Translations under genes and position numbers: made by a program | NCBI GenBank assembly: GCA_009760855.2 | Contig: WPIO01000019.1 | Span: 2,554,501 to 2,618,500 of the forward strand | DNA from: Cristatella mucedo | Lineage: Eukaryota > Bryozoa > Phylactolaemata > Cristatellidae | Direction: 5' to 3' | DNA: 64,000 bases | Shown here: positions 59,791-64,000 of the stretch, piece by piece | Numbering within the stretch: position 1 is the stretch's first letter | How the letters are laid out: each line of letters starts with the position of its first letter | Notes under the pieces: model-generated | Seen by the model: the letters and a program-made list of their open reading frames with translations, nothing else | What the model was told of the DNA's origin: nothing | The model's database searches: none

Positions 59791-60021
59791 GCATCTTATT
59801 TTGAACCACTTTGAGTACTAATTTTCGTGTCACCCCAGAGTAGATACATCTTAATTTGAATTCATTTGCGATTCTTTATGAATAGGCATGAAATTGAAGA
59901 CATACGTGAATTAGTCAGTCTTCTTGTCGGGAATTAATTAAATTCAAGTTAGTCAATGCCATGATCATATAAGCAAAGTTTGTTGGGAATTATAGCCATT
60001 ATATAAATAAATAAATGCTGG

Positions 60022-60187
60022 TTGATTTAACAGCCTCTTTTTGTATAGCTACAGAAGAGCCTTTATGGCTATCACCACCGCTTGCAGTGGTGATAGAGAA
60101 TCGCCCTCCGCAGGATTCGAACCCACGACCTCGGGGCCGAGGTCGTGAAAAGCAACCGCCTGACCTAGTGAGCCATTACGGCTCACC
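60022..60187 (-). mobile_element. SINE-1 in saposin intron 4
   Basis: Reverse copy: aacagcctctttttgtatag at its end, B box ggattcgaaccc (reverse), head gagccattacggctcacc. Together with the copy at 60,280 it forms an inverted SINE pair about 100 bases apart. Confidence 0.9.
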
Positions 60188-60279
60188 AATCTAGACTACG
60201 GAGGCAGGAATTAGGAAATATAACGTAATATCTAGGGACAAAAATTGTGCTACTTATAATGCTGCTTGAGACTGTTTTG

Positions 60280-60445
60280 AAGAACCAGGGCGAGGAAGTA
60301 AGGTGCTTGCTCTTCACGACCGAGGTCTTGGGTTCGAGTTCTGCTGTGGATAATCCTTTATTACCCACTGCGTGCTGCATGCTTTTATGAGCCGTTCAGG
60401 CTCTTTTGTCATTCTAAAAATTAGGCAGTTAAATCAGGTAACATT
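60280..60445 (+). mobile_element. SINE-1, diverged, in saposin intron 4
   Basis: B box ggttcgagttc, body taatcctttattaccc, end aattaggcagttaaatcagg. Confidence 0.82.
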
Positions 60446-60804
60446 ATTTATTTCAAAAGAAGCTGCAAGCACATTTGTTGCTCGCAACATTTACCAGGTC
60501 CATGTGAATTGTCCTCTGTGTGCCTATGTGTTCTGGTATTGTATGTGCTATCACTAGCCAGTTTTAATCCATATCATGCGCATAGTGAGGTCATGATCGA
60601 ATGGTATGATGCAAGAGTCTCCATGCATTTCTTCGTCATCCTGATAGGTCCTCACACCACACAAATCATTGAGCTTTCTTCACTAAAGTTCTAATCGTGT
60701 TATATTAATAGACTATGTCTTATGCAATTTTTTTGGTATGGGCTGGGCTGGCATTGTTTTAGCCGGCTACCCGCTGTCATATTAAGTATTTGTAATTATT
60801 TCAG

Positions 60805-60867
60805 GAATCTGAGGAAGCCAAGATTCTGCAGCTGTGCCAAGCTCTGCCGCAAGGCACTGAACAGGAG
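60805..60867 (+). CDS. Saposin-like precursor, exon 5 (second SapB, Cys3)
   Basis: This exon has 21 codons between tatttcag| and GAG|gtaggt, phase 0 on both sides. ESEEAKILQLCQALPQGTEQ followed by E supplies the third cysteine of domain 2. L-C-x-x-L-P is the usual SapB spacing. The exon is too short to recognise alone but joins its neighbours in frame and in register. Intron 4, just upstream, contains an antisense gene-like segment (57.9-59.9 kb) and two SINE-1 copies. Confidence 0.9.
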
Positions 60868-61158
60868 GTAGGTTGCATGCTTTATGCAGTTGATTATCTC
60901 CACTCTGAAAGTGATGGCTTGTAAGCTTAAGTTGTGAGAATTTTACCCTGTGATCACGTTGTTAATGGAATGTGCACGTATACATTGTAACTCTCTGTTA
61001 ATAAGTTACCCATGGCTGCTTAAGTATATCATATGGAAAGAGCGGTACCTGATTGGTGCTGTATCTTTGAATTATGTTGATCGAGATATTATAATCTTCT
61101 ATCTTGGCAAGAGTTACAGCCTAGCTGGCATAGTGACGATCTGATGCTTTTTTTGCAG

Positions 61159-61269
61159 TGCGTCGCTGAGATTAAGCAGCGACTACCCATGTTGATTAAA
61201 GTACTGACCAACTACTTGAAGCCCGACACCGTATGCAGAGCTGTGAAAGCCTGTTCGACGAGGATTTAG
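61159..61269 (+). CDS. Saposin-like precursor, exon 6 (second SapB, Cys4-Cys6, and stop)
   Basis: The acceptor tttttttgcag| directly precedes TGC. The product CVAEIKQRLPMLIKVLTNYL continues KPDTVCRAVKACSTRI and TAG. Cys4, Cys5 (PDTVC) and Cys6 (KAC) complete the domain. P-x-x-I..L...L-x-P-x-x-V-C is the classic C-terminal half of SapB. The chain ends ten residues after Cys5, so the precursor has only two SapB domains and no SapA-type tail, unlike vertebrate prosaposin with four. No clear AATAAA was found in the next few hundred bases. Confidence 0.93.
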   Translation, partial: CVAEIKQRLPMLIKVLTNYLKPDTVCRAVKACSTRI

Positions 61270-61599
61270 GCCAATTGTAGTACCTACCGTGTCATACCTG
61301 CACAGGTGACCATCCACATAATTTAAACTGGTGGAGCCGTGACCAGGAGTGTAGTGAATCGTGCATAAGCGACGTTCTCCTAGCATTGCATCTGTGCACA
61401 CCAGGTTACTCTTGGCGTGAGATCTGTATCGCACATGAAAACACTTGTGACTCAAAATACTGACAATGGAAGCCACTCTGAGAATGGGCATATCTGGAAA
61501 GATAATACATATTTACACTGTCACAAATCGACCGATCGCTGGCAAAACCTAGGAGAATCGGACCGAACTTCTTTCTTACGATGCACGCTTAAAAAATAT

Positions 61600-61730
61600 A
61601 TAATTCATTTGTATATCACCCCAAGAGAACTTAATCTCTATTCAGGCGCTTCACATATGCCTCTGGGCTCGAGCCCACGACCTCAGCCAGACCTTGGTCG
61701 GGGGGGGGGGGCGAGCACCTTAACCGCTGG
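61600..61730 (-). mobile_element. SINE-2 downstream of the saposin gene
   Basis: tcatttgtatatcacccc, agagaacttaatctctattc, gggctcgagcccacg, a ten-base G run and gcgagcaccttaaccgc. About 330 bases past the saposin stop, so it may lie in the 3' UTR or beyond. Confidence 0.88.
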
Positions 61731-61999
61731 AGATGTTTCTCGTTGCCGCATCCGAACACATACCTGCCGCATGTAGTATTGGTTCAAAACTATGGCAAAC
61801 GCAGCCAAATAAGTTACTATAAAGAAAAATAATAGCCCACACAACTTCTCATGTGCTATGGATGACTCTTCAAGCTTTATCATAGCTGTAGCCTCAATGT
61901 CAAGTTCTAAGAAATTCGCCTATGCCACGCCCCAGTCGGTCTAAGGAGAAGGGGTGTACGGTATGTAGCTAGTGAAAGTACACAGGTATTAAAACGTCG

Positions 62000-62172
62000 G
62001 TGAGCCGTGATGGCACACTAGGTAAGGCGGTTGCTTTCACGACCTTGGTCCCGAGGTCGTGGGTTCGATTCCTGCGGTGGGTGATTCTTTATCGCCACTG
62101 CAACAGGTGGTGATAACCCTAAAAGGCTCTTCTGTCGCTATACAAAAAGAGGCTGTTTAATCAGCTAGGATT
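62000..62172 (+). mobile_element. SINE-1
   Basis: Nearly identical in layout to the 45.3-kb copy. B box ggttcgattcc. Ends ...gaggctgtttaatcagct. Confidence 0.9.
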
Positions 62173-62879
62173 TAAAAAGTGGGAATGTTAGATTAGCACT
62201 AGCGCCACAATTGCAGCTTTCGTGAGGCAAACAATTCGCCATGCTTGAGTGCAAAATGTCTTCCTGCAGGGGCTTAGTTGACGTGTGAGCGAAAAGTGAG
62301 AACTTGGGCACCTGTGTACTAACTTGCTGCTAATAAAATGTTTTAGCTGGCCGCGGCTGCTTGATGCCCTAAGTCCTTCAGTTGTGCAGTTTTCTCCAAT
62401 ACACGGTAAACGGGTGTTCAGCCGTATTGCATAATATCGTAGAAAATAAGTAGCGACAGTTTACTGAAACTTAAGTAGGTGAGTTACGCAAATGGAGTGT
62501 GAAGTAGGTGGGCAGTAGGTGCACCAGAGTCATATGCAATACACTCCAGTTAAGTGGCAGCCAAAAGAAAATCGGCAAGTTCAAATGAACATTGTTATAC
62601 ACCGTCGTTATAATGAATCCAAGAAATTTCATGTTAATTCGATTGCGCATTCTCATGTAAATTTGCTGCGATTCGGCTCACCACTGCCACAATCCACCGA
62701 AAAGACTGTCAGAAATCGGCCGATCGAAGCTCCACCTTGGATTGTATAGTATTCCAAGCTACCACTCAAATGTACATTTAATATTCTGTGTTCTCGCGCG
62801 TGCTCATGCTAAATGCTAGAAAAATCTGCTGTTAGAGCTAATCCATCGGTAATATAATCCTATACATACCCACGTCGGT

Positions 62880-64000
62880 TGCCACATTCTAGATGTCGTG
62901 ATCATTAAGGATGTCCTCCCCACTGACCTTGTGGTGTGCCCACCGTCCCTCTCAGATCATTGTTCGGTCTCGTTTACTGTTCCTGCTCCCTCGTACGTAC
63001 AGGGCAATGTCGAATTTGCCAAACGACGTAACTTACAAAGCATTTACGTCGACAAGTTTTTGAAATCTGTTTGTGATGCAGGTCTTCTTGATCTGCTTTC
63101 AGGCTCGCCCGGCAGCCTCGATGCCCTTACTGATGCGATTAACATGACACTCAGGAGTGCTCTTGACAAGCATGCTCCCGTTCGCTCTATCCGTGTTCAT
63201 AGTCGTGGAGATTCCTTTAAATTTACAAATAAAACTCCTTAAGATGCGCCGGGTTAAGCGCAGGCTGGAACGTCGTTTCAAGAAATCGGGGTCTGATGCA
63301 GATCTAGTCAATTTTAAAGACTTCCTTCGAGTTTACACCCGCAAGCTTAAAAAAACCAGGGCTTCTTTTTTCATAGAAAGCTGAATTCCTGCCAGTCGGA
63401 CACTAAACAGATCTATAAGACAGTAAACCATTTACTGGCCAATGCTGTGAGATCTGACTCCCCAGATATTAAGGGCTCAGCCGAAAAGTTTTCAGCCTTC
63501 TTTACTGAAAAAATTGTGCACTTTCGTGCCTCCATTAAGCCCCCTCCGATCTAAGCTATCGCGGTTCCTCAACCTGCGACCTTCCTTAAAAGGTTCTCCG
63601 ACGTTTCTGCAAGTGATGTGGCTGCCTTAATAAGGTCTAGCAAAAAGAGCTCGTCTCCTGAAGACCTCATACCTTCATCTCTGTGGTCTTCACTAGCAGA
63701 CCAACTTAGCCCTGCCATAACAAAGATTTTTAATGCTTCTTTGGGAAGAGGGGTCGTCCCCAAGTCCTTCAAATCGGCAATCGTTAGACCTATTCTTAAA
63801 AAGCCTGGATTAGACTCAGAGGTCCTAGCAAACTATTGCCCAGTTTCCCTTCTACCGTTCTTATAAACGATTCTTGAAAAAATTGCTGCTAAGCAGCTGA
63901 TTGAACATATTGAAAATAATGGAATGTCAGAAACATTTCAATCAGGGTTCAAGAGGCAGCACTCTACTGAAACTGCTCTCCTCCGTGTTAACAATGACAT
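62880..64000 (+). mobile_element. LINE 5' half (endonuclease end to RT start), cut by the window edge
   Basis: 62,898-63,242 encodes the end of an apurinic-type endonuclease domain with the SDHCSV motif, then a linker (FAKRRNLQSIYVDKFLKSV). After stops and frame changes near 63,240, 63,382 and 63,553 it continues with SDVSASDVAALIRSSKKSSS, then IVRPILKKPGLDSEVLANY, LEKIAAKQLIEHIENNGMS and FQSGFKRQHSTETALLRVN. CR1/L2-type ORF2. It does not overlap the other LINE-B copies in sequence, so assignment to LINE-B is likely but unproven. Several stops make it a pseudo-copy. Confidence 0.85.

Overview
The window is animal (metazoan) nuclear DNA, not prokaryotic. It has multi-exon genes with GT-AG introns of 0.1 to 15 kb, families found together in animals (tetraspanin, saposin), many fragments of CR1/L2-like non-LTR retrotransposons, two tRNA-derived SINE families and long (AC)n, (AG)n and (AT)n microsatellites. 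I cannot name the species. GC content is moderate, and the repeat load and large introns would suit many marine invertebrates.

Two host genes can be assembled from exons whose splice sites and phases agree. The first is a tetraspanin on the minus strand. It runs from a CpG-rich start near 40.68 kb to a stop at 8.10 kb in six exons, of which exon 4 is the least certain. Its introns hold most of the repeats between 8 and 40 kb. The second is a small saposin-like (SapB) precursor on the plus strand. It starts in a CpG-rich block at 52.07 kb and stops at 61.27 kb, and encodes a signal peptide and two six-cysteine SapB domains. In both domains a phase-0 intron falls immediately before the fourth cysteine. 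The two genes point away from each other, with about 11 kb between their starts.

A third, unidentified gene-like segment appears twice on the minus strand, at about 2.7-5.2 kb and 57.9-59.9 kb. The second copy lies inside intron 4 of the saposin gene. The copies match at protein level in two short blocks and also in flanking non-coding sequence, so they are an old duplication or fragments of two paralogues.

The rest is mostly repeats. LINE family A has about 19 pieces; its 3' end carries an AGCGCC...GGCGCT stem-loop and a TTA-rich tail. LINE family B has a different 3' end (GGAGATACATTAC) and is inserted inside LINE-A at two independent places. SINE-2 shares the last ~60 bases of LINE-A, so LINE-A probably mobilises it. 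SINE-1 is a separate tRNA-like family. A perfect 97-bp inverted repeat with a 7-base loop lies at 47,810-48,010. There are also a heptamer and a dodecamer minisatellite. No rRNA, intact tRNA gene, CRISPR array or bacterial-type feature was seen.
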